From Arthrobacter echini (GTDB lineage: Bacteria; Actinomycetota; Actinomycetes; Actinomycetales; Micrococcaceae): 64,000 bases of DNA. Position numbers and translations under genes: made by a program. The notes under the pieces were generated by a model. It did not search any database, was not told where the DNA came from, and saw only the letters and a list, made by a program, of their open reading frames with translations. The stretch is taken from the NCBI RefSeq assembly GCF_008107445.1, contig NZ_VSLD01000002.1, positions 468,267 through 532,266 on the forward strand, written 5' to 3'. Shown piece by piece: positions 18,770-28,047 of the stretch (within the stretch, counting starts at the first letter, position 1; each line of letters starts with the position of its first letter).

Positions 18770-19195
18770 TCAGTCCGAGACGTGCTCGCCGTGGCCCGCC
18801 TCGCGCAAAGCATCGCGCAGCGTCTGCGCGGCCTCGTCCAGCGCGGCCGGGTCGGGCGAGAGATCCACGCGCTTGACGTCGAAGTCCGCCGGTGACTGCG
18901 TGGGCCAGACGTGGACGTGGAGGTGGGGCACCTCGTACCCCTCCATGAGGACGCCCACGCGGCGTGCACCGTAGGCCTTTTCCTGGGCCTTGCCGATGGT
19001 CTGCGCCACGGCCATGACCTTCGAGAGCAGCTCGGGCTCGGCGTCGAGCCAGTGCTCGATCTCCCGCCGCGAGACCACCAGGGTATGGCCGGGCGTGATC
19101 GGCGCGATCGTCAGGAAAGCGACGACGTCGTCGTCCTGCCAGATGAACCGCCCCGGGATCTCACCCTCGATGATCTTCGTGAACATGGTCGCCAT
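18770..19195 (-). CDS. HIT family nucleotide-binding protein
   Basis: A 141-residue histidine-triad protein, a hydrolase or transferase for nucleoside phosphoramidates or dinucleotides. The triad is HLHVHVW at residues 91-97, with the upstream segment TPGHTLVVSRREIEHW typical of the family. The ATG was chosen because GGAG lies 5-8 bases upstream and the fold begins at MFTKIIEGEIP; a longer frame to 19297 adds a Pro/Arg-rich stretch unlike the family. It faces hrpA tail to tail with a 14-base gap. The substrate cannot be told. Confidence 0.93.
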   Translation of the reverse strand: MATMFTKIIEGEIPGRFIWQDDDVVAFLTIAPITPGHTLVVSRREIEHWLDAEPELLSKVMAVAQTIGKAQEKAYGARRVGVLMEGYEVPHLHVHVWPTQSPADFDVKRVDLSPDPAALDEAAQTLRDALREAGHGEHVSD

Positions 19196-19372
19196 GGTTG
19201 CTCCTGCTGTGTCGGTCGGAGGGACACCTCGGGCCGGGCGTTCCGGCAGCGCGACGGCACCGCGCAGCGGCGGTGGTCCGGGGCGTCCTGGGTGCATCCT
19301 CCGACGCTACCGCGCCCGGACCCGGCGGACCAGTGGTGATCCGCCGGGCAGGCACGGGGTTGCACGGCCGGC

Positions 19373-20200
19373 TCAGGCGCCGGTGGCGACGGGCAACCCC
19401 TCGGTGGTGGACCACTGCGACCAGGACCCGGGGAACAGGGAGGCGCTGATACCCGCGATGTCCAGTGCGGCGATCTCGTGGGCGGCGGTGATGCCGGATC
19501 CGCAGTAGACCGCCACACGCCCCTGATCGGCGCCGAGCGCGCCGAATCGGCGGCGGAGATCGGCGGCGGGCCGGAAGCGCCGGTCCTGGCCGAGGTTCTC
19601 CATCGTGGGGGCGCTCACGGCGCCCGGGATGTGGCCGGCCTTCGGGTCCACGGGCTCCTGCTCCCCGCGGAAGCGTTCTCCCGCGCGGGCGTCGAGCAGG
19701 ACGTCGACGGTCGCATCGTCGAGCAGGTCCGGGACCGCCACGACGGGCATGTGGCCGCTGGAGAGGGTCACGGAGCCCATGCAGTGCTGTTCCTCCCCGC
19801 CCTCGACCTCGAAGCCCGCGGCACGCCACGCCGTCAGGCCGCCGTCGAGCAGGCTGACGGAGTCGAAACCGGCGTCGCGCAGCAACCACCACAGGCGGGC
19901 GGCGGCAAGATTACCGGAATCGTCGTAGGCCACCACGGTGGAGTCGTCGTCGAGCCCCCACTGCCGGGCCGCTTCCTGGAGCGCGTCGGGGTCGGGCAGT
20001 GGATGCCGACCGATTCCGGGGCCGCCCGGGGCGCACAGCTGCGTCTCCAGGTCCACGTAGACGGCACCCGGGATGTGCGCTGCGCGGTAGTTCTCGTGGC
20101 CGTGGGCGTCGCCCAGCGCCCAGCGTACGTCGAGCAGGATCAGCTGCGCGCCGGAGGTCATCCGGTCCTGCAGTTCCTGCACATCCATCAGAGTCTTCAT
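19373..20200 (-). CDS. Thiosulfate/3-mercaptopyruvate sulfurtransferase
   Basis: Two tandem rhodanese domains in 275 residues; the C-terminal one is active, with Cys233 in YCGSGITAAHE. The CGSG(I/V)T loop is the form found in mercaptopyruvate sulfurtransferases rather than the CRKG-type thiosulfate loop, so 3-mercaptopyruvate is the likelier donor. The N-terminal domain keeps the fold (ILLDVRWALGD, HIPGAVYVDLE) without a catalytic cysteine. The start ATG follows GGAGATCTCG. It is transcribed away from the cysteine desulfhydrase gene; the two share a 152-bp divergent promoter region. Confidence 0.92.
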   Translation of the reverse strand: MKTLMDVQELQDRMTSGAQLILLDVRWALGDAHGHENYRAAHIPGAVYVDLETQLCAPGGPGIGRHPLPDPDALQEAARQWGLDDDSTVVAYDDSGNLAAARLWWLLRDAGFDSVSLLDGGLTAWRAAGFEVEGGEEQHCMGSVTLSSGHMPVVAVPDLLDDATVDVLLDARAGERFRGEQEPVDPKAGHIPGAVSAPTMENLGQDRRFRPAADLRRRFGALGADQGRVAVYCGSGITAAHEIAALDIAGISASLFPGSWSQWSTTEGLPVATGA

Positions 20201-20352
20201 CGAGATCTCCTGTCGGAACGGGTGACCGGCACGTGAGGTCCTCCACGGCCGATCCTGATGGACGTCAGTCCACCACACCGGCGGGTGGACACCAAGCACT
20301 CCCTGTCCGGGCGACGCCGGGGCGGCGTGCGGCGGCCTTGTAGGCTGGCCCG

Positions 20353-21462
20353 ATGGCCAGGTTCAGCTCCGCCGATCGATCGTGGTCCGACGACGCCGTG
20401 CGGCGGATCGAGGCCGACGGCAACAGATCGGCGGACACCCACCTGTTCTCCGTGCCGCTCCCGGAGCACTGGGGTGTGCAGGTCTACCTCAAGGACGAAT
20501 CGACGCACCAGACCGGCAGTCTGAAGCACCGCCTGGCCCGGTCCCTGTTCCTGTTCGGGCTCGTCAACGGCTGGATCACGGAGGGGACCACCATAGTGGA
20601 GGCCTCCAGCGGCTCCACAGCGGTCTCCGAGGCGTACTTCGCGCAGCTGCTGGGACTCCCGTTCGTCGCCGTCATGACGGGCACCACGAGCCCGGAGAAG
20701 ATCGCCCTGATCGAGCAGTACGGCGGCACGTGCCGCTTCGTCGCTCACGCCTCCGAGGTCTATGCCGAGGCCGAGGCCGTGGCGCGGGAGACCAGGGGCC
20801 ACTACATGGACCAGTTCACGTTCGCCGAACGGGCCACGGACTGGCGGGGCAACAACAACATCGCCGAGTCCATCTTCGGGCAGCTCGCCCTCGAGCCGCA
20901 TCCCCTTCCGGACTGGATCGTGGTCGGCGCCGGAACCGGCGGCACGAGCGCCACCATCGGCCGGTACGTGCGCTACCACCGTCACCCCACGCGCCTCGCC
21001 GTCGTCGACCCGGAGAACTCCGCCTTCTACCCGGCGTGGGCGGACCCGGGGTCCCGGCCCACCGGGCGCCCCTCGCGCATCGAGGGCATCGGCCGGCCGC
21101 GGCTCGAGCCGAGTTTCGTGCCGAGCGTGATCGACACCATGATCCGGGTACCCGACGCAGCGTCCGTCGCAGCGGCGCGTCACCTGCGCACCCTCACCGG
21201 TCTCCATGCCGGACCTTCCACCGGCACCAATCTCTGGGGGGTCTGGCAGCTGGTGGCCGATCTCGTGTCCGAGGGGCGCACGGGCAGCATCGTGTCGCTG
21301 ATGTGCGATTCCGGTGACCGCTACGCGGCGACCTACGACGACGACGCCTGGCTCGCCGACCGCGGTCTGGACCCCTCCGGCCCGCTCACCGTGCTTCACG
21401 ACTTCTTCGCGACCGGCGTGTGGCCGGCGGACAGCCCCGAGCACGGCACGGACGCCGGATGA
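20353..21462 (+). CDS. cds1: Cds1-type PLP-dependent L-cysteine desulfhydrase
   Basis: A 369-residue fold-type II PLP enzyme of the cysteine-synthase superfamily. The PLP lysine is Lys58 in [12 protein letters not shown], the phosphate-binding loop is [14 protein letters not shown] and the substrate loop SSGSTA. The [11 protein letters not shown] motif and overall layout match the actinobacterial Cds1 group, which degrades cysteine to pyruvate, ammonia and hydrogen sulfide, rather than biosynthetic CysK/CysM. Its divergent neighbour is a sulfurtransferase, which fits a sulfide/persulfide function. Cds1 versus another CBL-like activity is an inference from motif similarity. Confidence 0.85.
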   Translation: MARFSSADRSWSDDAVRRIEADGNRSADTHLFSVPLPEHWGVQVYLKDESTHQTGSLKHRLARSLFLFGLVNGWITEGTTIVEASSGSTAVSEAYFAQLLGLPFVAVMTGTTSPEKIALIEQYGGTCRFVAHASEVYAEAEAVARETRGHYMDQFTFAERATDWRGNNNIAESIFGQLALEPHPLPDWIVVGAGTGGTSATIGRYVRYHRHPTRLAVVDPENSAFYPAWADPGSRPTGRPSRIEGIGRPRLEPSFVPSVIDTMIRVPDAASVAAARHLRTLTGLHAGPSTGTNLWGVWQLVADLVSEGRTGSIVSLMCDSGDRYAATYDDDAWLADRGLDPSGPLTVLHDFFATGVWPADSPEHGTDAG

Positions 21463-21481
21463 CGTCGCTGGGAGTCAGAGG

Positions 21482-22138
21482 TCAGAGATCGACGGACTCG
21501 CCCGTCGACAGGTGCTCGAAGCTCGTCCCGTACCGGGCCCCGAGCCGCGTGAGATGGCCTTCGACCAGCCCGAGTCCGACGTCGCTGAGCAGCGCCTCAT
21601 GGAGCTGAAAGGCCCGTGGGGCGCGGACCGAGATCATGAAGTCGAGAACCTCCTCGAGCTTCGACCACGGCGCGTGCACGGGTATCAGCAGGGCCTCCAC
21701 CTGGATGCCGTCCGGCACTGTGAAGGAGTCCCCCGGGTGGTACAGGGAGTCCTCGACCAGGTAGCCGACGTTGCCGGTGATGGGGATGAGCGGGTGGATC
21801 AGCGCATGCTGGTCGCCGAAGGTCCTCACGGCGAGACCGGCGGCGGAGAACTCCTCGCCGCCGCCCACCGCGTGGATGCGGTCCGCGGCGTCACCGACGG
21901 CCGAGCCGAGGGCGTCGATCGCCCCCTGCGGGGCCCAGAGCTCCACCGACGGATTCGCCGTGAGGAATGCGACCACGCGGTCCTGGTCGAGGTGGTCGGC
22001 GTGCTCATGCGTGACGAGGATGGCGGCGGCGCCGTCCAGGGCCTCGTCGAGCTCCGAGAAGGAACCCGGGTCGATGACGAGCACTACGCCGTCCTGTTCG
22101 AGGCGGACACAGGAATGGGTGAACTTGGTCAGCAGCAT
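21482..22138 (-). CDS. UlaG-like metallo-beta-lactamase fold hydrolase
   Basis: A 218-residue protein with the metal-binding signature THEHADH near residue 43 and further ligands in FGDQHALIHP and YHPGDSF. The N-terminal MLLTKFTHSCVRLE is typical of the small UlaG/YtnP-type branch of the metallo-beta-lactamase superfamily. The substrate is unknown. It is convergent with cds1 (20-base gap) and divergent from zur. Confidence 0.88.
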   Translation of the reverse strand: MLLTKFTHSCVRLEQDGVVLVIDPGSFSELDEALDGAAAILVTHEHADHLDQDRVVAFLTANPSVELWAPQGAIDALGSAVGDAADRIHAVGGGEEFSAAGLAVRTFGDQHALIHPLIPITGNVGYLVEDSLYHPGDSFTVPDGIQVEALLIPVHAPWSKLEEVLDFMISVRAPRAFQLHEALLSDVGLGLVEGHLTRLGARYGTSFEHLSTGESVDL

Positions 22139-22217
22139 GGCCCCACCCTACCTGCGCCGACGCTGATAATCTTGACTCCTATCCAGGGCGGCAGAACGCC
22201 CACGGAAGGGCCGTGAG

Positions 22218-22688
22218 ATGATCCCCGAGGCAGTACCCGACGTCGCAGCACGCGACTCCGAGGCCGCACCCACAGCCAGCCGGGGTTCCGGTCAGCGCGT
22301 GACGCGTCAGCGTCGGGCCGTCAGCGCAGCCCTCGACGATCTCGACGACTTCGTGAGCACGCAGGAACTGCATCGCGTGCTGCTCGATCGCGGCGCATCG
22401 GTCTCCCTCCCCACCGCCTACCGCATCCTCCAGTCCATGGCGGACGACGGCCTGGTCGACGTGCTGCGCAATGCCGACAATGAGGCCGTCTACCGGCGGT
22501 GCGCCGTGGAACATCATCACCATCACCTGCTGTGCACCGAGTGCGGCACGGCGGTGGAGATCGAGGCTCCCGCCGTCGAACAGTGGGCCGGACGCGTAGC
22601 CGCCGAGCACGGGTTCACCGACGCCGCGCACACGGTGGAGATCCAGGGTGTGTGCCCCGAGTGCACCGCGCGCCGCGCAGCTTCCTGA
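22218..22688 (+). CDS. zur: Fur-family zinc uptake regulator
   Basis: A 156-residue Fur-family repressor: winged helix with the recognition segment SLPTAYRILQSMADDGLVD, a His-rich metal site RRCAVEHHHHHLLC, and two structural zinc CxxC pairs (CTEC and CPEC). Zur rather than Fur is inferred because it faces a zinc ABC transporter operon tail to tail and a Fur-type 15-bp dyad precedes znuA. The N-terminal 25 residues are low in complexity and may not be conserved; the ATG used follows GGGCCGTGAG. Confidence 0.9.
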   Translation: MIPEAVPDVAARDSEAAPTASRGSGQRVTRQRRAVSAALDDLDDFVSTQELHRVLLDRGASVSLPTAYRILQSMADDGLVDVLRNADNEAVYRRCAVEHHHHHLLCTECGTAVEIEAPAVEQWAGRVAAEHGFTDAAHTVEIQGVCPECTARRAAS

Positions 22689-22733
22689 AGCCCGCGGTAC
22701 CGTCACCCCGCGTGCCTTCCTCCGGGCCCGGAA

Positions 22734-23627
22734 TCAGGCTGCAGGCGTGGTGACCGACGCGCGCGGGGTCCTGGTCGCGGAGACAGCTCCGCCTCGGCGC
22801 GCACCGATGGCCCGGCAGATCAGGTAGATGGCGAACGAGATCGTGGTGACGTAGGGACTGATGGGGATGCGCCCGCCGAGCGCCAGCAGGATCCCGCCCA
22901 CCACGGAGATGCACGCGAAGGCGACGCTGAGGAGCACCACGCGGCCGGGCGCGGCAGTGATCCTCAGCGCCGCAGCCGCCGGGGTGATGAGCAGCGAGAG
23001 CACCAGCAGCGCCCCGACCACCTGGATGGACAGGGCCACGGCGACGCCCAGCAGCACCATGAACAGGACCGAGAGGCCACGTACGGGGACCCCGCGCGCC
23101 TCCGCCAGATCGGCGTCCGCGCTGGCGAACGTCAGCGGACGCCAGACAGCGGCCAGGGCGACGATCACGACGACGGCACTGCCGACCAGGAGATTGAGCT
23201 GTACGTCGTCCACAGAGACGATCTGGCCGGTGAGGAGGCCGAACTTGTTCGCGGCGCGGCCCTCGTAGAGGGAGAGGAAGAGGATGCCCAGCCCCAGGCC
23301 GAAGGGCATGACGACCCCGATGATCGAGTTCCGGTCCCGGGCCCTGATGCCCATCAGACCCAGGACGAGGGCCGCCAGGACGGAGCCCACGAGCGACCCG
23401 GCCACGACATTCGCCCCGACGAGCAGGGCGAAGGCCGCACCGGCGAAGGACAGCTCCGCGATGCCGTGCACGGCGAAGGCGAGATCACGCATCATGACGA
23501 AGACGCCGATGAGCCCGCCGAGGAGCCCGAGGACGGCCCCTGCCAGCAGCGAATTTCGTACGAGCGGCAGGAGTTCGGCGTAGTTGTCGAAGGTGAAGAC
23601 GGCCCGGAGTGCGTCCTGGAGATCCAT
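22734..23627 (-). CDS. znuB: Zinc ABC transporter permease ZnuB
   Basis: Membrane component of an ABC-3 family metal importer, 297 residues with about eight or nine helices and the family motifs MMRDLAFAVHGIAELSFAG (cytosolic coupling) and RDRNSIIGVVMPFGLGLG. It is the last gene of znuACB, three bases after znuC. The gene is convergent with zur, with a 45-bp gap containing a small GC-rich palindrome that might serve as terminator. Confidence 0.94.
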   Translation of the reverse strand: MDLQDALRAVFTFDNYAELLPLVRNSLLAGAVLGLLGGLIGVFVMMRDLAFAVHGIAELSFAGAAFALLVGANVVAGSLVGSVLAALVLGLMGIRARDRNSIIGVVMPFGLGLGILFLSLYEGRAANKFGLLTGQIVSVDDVQLNLLVGSAVVVIVALAAVWRPLTFASADADLAEARGVPVRGLSVLFMVLLGVAVALSIQVVGALLVLSLLITPAAAALRITAAPGRVVLLSVAFACISVVGGILLALGGRIPISPYVTTISFAIYLICRAIGARRGGAVSATRTPRASVTTPAA

Positions 23628-23630
23628 GGG

Positions 23631-24470
23631 TCAGACGCCTTCGTGATGGTGGGTGGGGGCGTCGGGCAACCCGACGACGATGATCCGGCCGTTGCTCTCG
23701 AGGACCTCCACCGGGCTGCCATACAGGTCGGAGAGCACCTCGGAGGTCATCACCTCCGCAGGGGTCCCCACACGGAACCTGCCGTCCGCCAGATAGAGGA
23801 CCCGGTCCACGTAGTCGATCACGGGGTTGATCTCGTGGGTCACGAAGACCACGGCGCTGTTCTTCTCGTGGCACTGCCGGTCGATCAGACCACTCACCGC
23901 CTGCTGATGGTGCAGATCGAGCGAGAGCAGTGGCTCGTCGCACAGGAGCACGGCGGGGTCGGTCGCGAGGGCCTGCGCGGCTCGGAGCCGCTGCTGCTCC
24001 CCCCCGGACAGGAGCCCCACCGGTGTATCGGCATAGGACTGCGCACCGACATCCTCGAGGAGGGCTTCCACGCGGCGGGTGTAGTCCCTGGTCCTCAGTC
24101 GCAGGCCCCAGCGATGACCGTCCACACCGAGCCCCACGAGATCGCGCGCCCGGAGCGGGGTGTCCGGGGGGAAGGACTTCTGCTGCGGAATGTAGCCCAG
24201 CGCACGGGATCCGCGGGCTACGGGCCGGCCGTCGATGGCCGCTGTCCCCGCGTCGAGAGCCTGCAGACCCAGCAGCACCTTCAGGAGGCTCGTCTTGCCC
24301 GATCCGTTGGGTCCCAGGACCGCGAGGAACTCCCCCGGCATGACATCCAGGTCCAGGTCCTCCCACAGTGTGCGGCTGCCGAAGGACAGGGATGCCCCGC
24401 GCAGCCTGATGGCCGGCCGGACCGGTGCGCCCGTCGGCGTGGGTGCCTGCCCGGGAATGGTCGAGGTCAT
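23631..24470 (-). CDS. znuC: Zinc ABC transporter ATP-binding protein ZnuC
   Basis: ABC ATPase with Walker A GPNGSGKTS, signature LLSGGEQQRLR and Walker B VLLCDEPLLSLD. The ATG at 24470 was preferred because AGGAAG lies about nine bases upstream; a start at 24515 (five bases after the znuA stop) would add 15 residues and has no usable ribosome site. An N-terminal Pro-rich tail of about 20 residues precedes the ABC domain. It energises zinc import with ZnuA and ZnuB. Confidence 0.93.
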   Translation of the reverse strand: MTSTIPGQAPTPTGAPVRPAIRLRGASLSFGSRTLWEDLDLDVMPGEFLAVLGPNGSGKTSLLKVLLGLQALDAGTAAIDGRPVARGSRALGYIPQQKSFPPDTPLRARDLVGLGVDGHRWGLRLRTRDYTRRVEALLEDVGAQSYADTPVGLLSGGEQQRLRAAQALATDPAVLLCDEPLLSLDLHHQQAVSGLIDRQCHEKNSAVVFVTHEINPVIDYVDRVLYLADGRFRVGTPAEVMTSEVLSDLYGSPVEVLESNGRIIVVGLPDAPTHHHEGV

Positions 24471-24519
24471 GCGTAACGGCTTCCTGTGGGTGGGGCTGTC
24501 GTGGGTGTCCTTCATCCGC

Positions 24520-25452
24520 TCAGGAATCGAGCGCCGCGGCGATGTCCGCCGTATTGGCGCTCATCCAGGACACATAGTCCTCACCGTCGGGCAGGGTCTC
24601 GCCGAAGTCCAGCACGGGGAGGTCCGCGTCCTCGGCGACTGAGCGGACCAGCTCGGTCTGCGAGCCCTCGGTCTGGTCGTTGTAGGCGAGGAACGCCAGG
24701 CTCCCCGAGGAGACGAGGGTGGTCATCTCCTCCATCGCTGAGACGGGGACATCCGTGCCTTCCTCGATGGCCTCCGTGAACCCGCCCGGCGTGACATTCT
24801 CGAGCCCGGCGGCCTCCAGCAGGTACACGGGGACGGGTTCAGTGACGGCCACCCGTCCGCCGTGTCCGTCGGCGGCGAGGGTGTCGAGCCGGTCCCGTAC
24901 GGGTGCGAGATCCTCGACGAACGCCTCGGCGCGGCGGCGGTAGTCCTCCGCGTTCGGCTCGTCGAGCCGGGCGAGTTCGTCGGCGACGGCGCCGGCAAGA
25001 TTCTCCATGGCGGGCAGGCTGTACCAGACGTGCTCGTTGGCGCCCGGCCCGCCGTCCTGCCCGAAGCCATCGAGCCCCGACACGGTGACGGCACTGAGCA
25101 CGGAGCGGTCGGTGTCCTCGGCGAGGCGGGCCAGGAAGGGGTCATAACCGCCCCCGTTGTCGATGACCAGCTCGGCCTTGGAGACCGTGAGCTTGTCCTG
25201 CACGGTGGCCTCGTAGGAATGCGGATCCTGGCTGGGACCGTCCACGATCGATGTCACCTCGACCTCCGGGCCCCCGACGCGCTCGGCGATGTCACCGAAG
25301 ACGTTGGTGGAGGTGACCACCGAGATGCGGCCGTCAGCCGACGAGTTCCCGGCGTCGGAGGCGTCGCCCCCGGCTCCGGAGCCGCACCCCGCGAGCGCGA
25401 GGATGGACGCCAGCAGCAGGGCGGGTCCTGTCGGACGACGGTACGGGGACAT
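24520..25452 (-). CDS. znuA: Zinc ABC transporter substrate-binding lipoprotein ZnuA
   Basis: Cluster A-I metal-binding lipoprotein of 310 residues. The lipobox is LALAGC after a 20-residue hydrophobic signal. Metal ligands are expected at His in QDPHSYEA and NEHVWYS, a third in the second lobe and Asp/Glu near the C terminus. The His-rich loop found in many ZnuA proteins is absent, so metal choice rests on the regulator and context. The ATG at 25452 begins the signal peptide; an upstream frame extension would put 26 residues before it. A candidate Zur box ends 20 bases upstream. Confidence 0.92.
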   Translation of the reverse strand: MSPYRRPTGPALLLASILALAGCGSGAGGDASDAGNSSADGRISVVTSTNVFGDIAERVGGPEVEVTSIVDGPSQDPHSYEATVQDKLTVSKAELVIDNGGGYDPFLARLAEDTDRSVLSAVTVSGLDGFGQDGGPGANEHVWYSLPAMENLAGAVADELARLDEPNAEDYRRRAEAFVEDLAPVRDRLDTLAADGHGGRVAVTEPVPVYLLEAAGLENVTPGGFTEAIEEGTDVPVSAMEEMTTLVSSGSLAFLAYNDQTEGSQTELVRSVAEDADLPVLDFGETLPDGEDYVSWMSANTADIAAALDS

Positions 25453-25472
25453 CGGAACCTCGATCAACCTAA

Positions 25473-25487
25473 TGAGAACTGTTTGCA
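25473..25487 (-). promoter_or_regulatory. Candidate Zur operator upstream of znuA
   Basis: The 15-mer TGAGAACTGTTTGCA is a 7-1-7 dyad in which five of seven pairs match, the layout of Fur-family boxes. It lies 20 bases before the znuA ATG in a locally AT-rich patch. A second overlapping palindrome (CTGTT-N6-AACAG, 25479-25494) is also present. Assignment to Zur is inferred from the adjacent zur gene. Confidence 0.6.
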
Positions 25488-25540
25488 ATAACAGTCCGAG
25501 CTTAGCCCATCGAGCAGGAGCGGCGCGCACGCGCCGCTCG

Positions 25541-26626
25541 TCACCTCACCGACTCGTGCGCGCCGCCGGCACTCCCGTTCCTTCGAGCCCCCTGGTTCTG
25601 GGTCGCATCCCGGATCTCCCCGATCAGCTGCTCGATGACGTCCTCGAGGAAGAGGACCCCGCGCGTCGCACCGTCCGGACCCAGCACGCGCGCCAGATGT
25701 GATCCGGTGGCCTGCATGACCGACAGGGCGTCCTCGATCGCGTCGTCGACCGCGAGATTGGCGAGGGTGCGCACCTTGTTCTCCGTGATGGGCCTGCGGT
25801 AGACGGCCTGCGGCAGGGACATGATGTCCTTCAGGTGCATGTACCCCGTCAGGTTGCCGTGCTCGTCCACCATGACGAACCGCGAGAACCCGGTACGTCC
25901 CACGGCCCGCTCGAAGTCCTCCGGCGTCGCGTCGGTGCGGACCGTCACGAGCTCGCCGAGGGGGACCATGGTCGTCTCGGCGGTCTGCCCCGAGAACTCG
26001 AGGGCCCCCGAGATGAGGCCGGACTCGTCGTCCACAAGGCCGCTCTTGGTGGACTCCTCCACGATCGACTGAACCTCCTCCAGCGTGTAGGTCGAGGACA
26101 GCTCACTCTTGGGTTCCACCCTGAGGGCCCGCAGGATGTGGTTGGCCGTCCAGTTCAGGGAGCTGATCACGGGATTGACCGCACGCGCGATCATCACGAG
26201 TGGCGGAGCCAGTACGAGTGCGGCCTTGTCCGCCACGGACACCGAGATGTTCTTCGGCACCATCTCGCCGAAGGTCACGTGGAGGAAGGTCACCAGGATC
26301 AGAGCCAGCGCGAAGGCGATACCGCCGGCGAGCGCCACCGGGACACCGACCGCCTCGAGTGGGAGGACGAAGAGGTGATGGATGGCAGGTTCTGCGACCT
26401 GCAGGATCAGCAGGGAGCAGACGGTGATGCCCAGCTGGGCGCAGGCGAGCATGAGCGAGACGTGCTCCATGGCCCACAGCGTGGTCTTCGCCCGCTTCGA
26501 CCCCTCGTCGGCGAGCGGTTCGATCTGGCTCCGGCGCGCGGACATGATCGCGAATTCGGCGCCCACGAAGAAGGCGTTGCCGAGGAGCAGCACCACCAGC
26601 CACAGGATTCCTGCCCAGTCACTCAT
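25541..26626 (-). CDS. CNNM/CBS-domain membrane protein (short form)
   Basis: A 361-residue hemolysin-C/CorC-like protein: an N-terminal DUF21 membrane domain with three or four helices, then a CBS pair (around residues 200-325). It lacks the C-terminal CorC/HlyC domain seen in its neighbour and ends in a short Arg/Asn/Gly-rich tail. Family members are linked to magnesium or cobalt export and to metal homeostasis. Its ATG overlaps the stop of the upstream paralogue by four bases, so the two are co-translated and may form a heteromer. Confidence 0.9.
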   Translation of the reverse strand: MSDWAGILWLVVLLLGNAFFVGAEFAIMSARRSQIEPLADEGSKRAKTTLWAMEHVSLMLACAQLGITVCSLLILQVAEPAIHHLFVLPLEAVGVPVALAGGIAFALALILVTFLHVTFGEMVPKNISVSVADKAALVLAPPLVMIARAVNPVISSLNWTANHILRALRVEPKSELSSTYTLEEVQSIVEESTKSGLVDDESGLISGALEFSGQTAETTMVPLGELVTVRTDATPEDFERAVGRTGFSRFVMVDEHGNLTGYMHLKDIMSLPQAVYRRPITENKVRTLANLAVDDAIEDALSVMQATGSHLARVLGPDGATRGVLFLEDVIEQLIGEIRDATQNQGARRNGSAGGAHESVR

Positions 26627-28047
26627 CGCTCACTCCTGATGGCCGTGCTGCCCGCGAAGGCGGACCGGGATGGGTGCTCCATGGGAGGGGCGTCCTGCGG
26701 AACGGCCTCGTGCTCGGCGACGACCATGTGGTCCGCCTCGGTGTCTTCTGCCCGGGGTGCCGGCCTGAACTGGATCCGATCGATACGGCGGCCGTCCATG
26801 CGTTCCACGGTCAGCATTCCCGTCGGCAGTTCCACGGTGTCACCGGGTTCGGCGATCCGCCCCAGCTCGGCCATCATGAATCCACCGACCGTCTCGTACC
26901 CGGCCTCGTCCGGGACATCGCTGCCGGGGATCTGCACCGACACCTCGTCGGGGCGCATGAGCCCCGGGAAGAACCAGTCCCCCGCGGCGCTCTGCAGCAC
27001 ACCGGGTGTGGAGGTGTCGTGCTCGTCCGCGACCTCGCCCACGATCTCCTCGACGAGGTCCTCGAGCGTGACCACGCCGGCGGTGCCGCCGTACTCGTCG
27101 AGCACCACGGCCAGCTGGAGATTGGCCTCGCGCAGTTCGCTCAGGAGGGAGTCCAGGTGCACGGTCTCGGGGACCCGCAGGACGTCGGTCAGGATGGTGC
27201 CGGCCGGCAGCTCGGCGCGCTTGTGCCGGGGTACGGCCACGGCCTTCTTCACGTGGACCACTCCGCGAATGTCGTCGGCGGATTCACCGAGCAGCGGGAA
27301 CCGGGAGAAGCCGGTGCGGCGTGCGGCGTCGACGACGTCGGCCACGGTCTGGTCCGAGTCAATGGCCTCCATCCGGTTGCGCGGGGTCATGACATCGGCC
27401 GCGGTCTGCTCCGAGAAGCTGAACGTGCGGGCCAGGAAGTTCGCGGTGCCCTGGTCGAGAGTGCCCATCTCCGCCGAGCGGCGGACCAGGGAGGACAGCT
27501 CCGATGCCGTCCTGGCGCCCGAGATCTCCTCCTTCGCCTCGAAACCGAAGATGTTGAGGACCCGGTTCGAGAAGCCGTTGAGCACGACGATCGCCGGCTT
27601 GAAGACCGCCGTGAACATGAGTTGCGGCCGGGCCAGTGCGCGGCCCACCTGGAACGGCAGCGCGATCGAGAGATTCTTGGGGACCAGTTCGCCCATGAGC
27701 ATGGAGAGCAGGGTGGCCAGGACCATCGCGATGACGAGCGACGCCGAGGTGATGAGCGCGTCCGACAGTCCGAGGGCGGCCAGCGGGGTCTCGAGCAGGC
27801 TGCCCACCGAGGGCTCCATGACATACCCGGTGAGCAGCGTGGTCAGGGTGATACCGAGCTGGCAGCTCGAGAGCTGGGTCGACAGGGACTTGAGGCAACG
27901 CAGGAGGGGTTCGGCCCGGGTGTCGCCCTCATCGACGGCCCGCTGCACATAGGTCTGGTCGAGCGCCACGAGGGCGAATTCGACGGCCACGAAGAAGCCG
28001 GTCCCGAGGATGAGCACGAGGCCGGCGGCCAGATAGATCCATTCCAC
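26623..28047 (-). CDS. CNNM/CBS/CorC-domain membrane protein (long form)
   Basis: A 474-residue protein with DUF21 membrane domain (residues 1-200), a CBS pair (about 205-335) and a complete C-terminal CorC/HlyC domain (about 350-440, VSVQIPGSD and GYETVGGFMM). It is the typical actinobacterial member and precedes the short form by a 4-base overlap. Function is inferred from family: divalent cation transport or regulation. The region upstream to guaB1 (28048-28327) contains no gene I can support. Confidence 0.9.
   Translation of the reverse strand: MEWIYLAAGLVLILGTGFFVAVEFALVALDQTYVQRAVDEGDTRAEPLLRCLKSLSTQLSSCQLGITLTTLLTGYVMEPSVGSLLETPLAALGLSDALITSASLVIAMVLATLLSMLMGELVPKNLSIALPFQVGRALARPQLMFTAVFKPAIVVLNGFSNRVLNIFGFEAKEEISGARTASELSSLVRRSAEMGTLDQGTANFLARTFSFSEQTAADVMTPRNRMEAIDSDQTVADVVDAARRTGFSRFPLLGESADDIRGVVHVKKAVAVPRHKRAELPAGTILTDVLRVPETVHLDSLLSELREANLQLAVVLDEYGGTAGVVTLEDLVEEIVGEVADEHDTSTPGVLQSAAGDWFFPGLMRPDEVSVQIPGSDVPDEAGYETVGGFMMAELGRIAEPGDTVELPTGMLTVERMDGRRIDRIQFRPAPRAEDTEADHMVVAEHEAVPQDAPPMEHPSRSAFAGSTAIRSER

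Noticed and set aside
22689..22733. Terminator between zur and znuB
   Set aside because: Only a short TCCGGGCCCGGA palindrome is present, too small to call.
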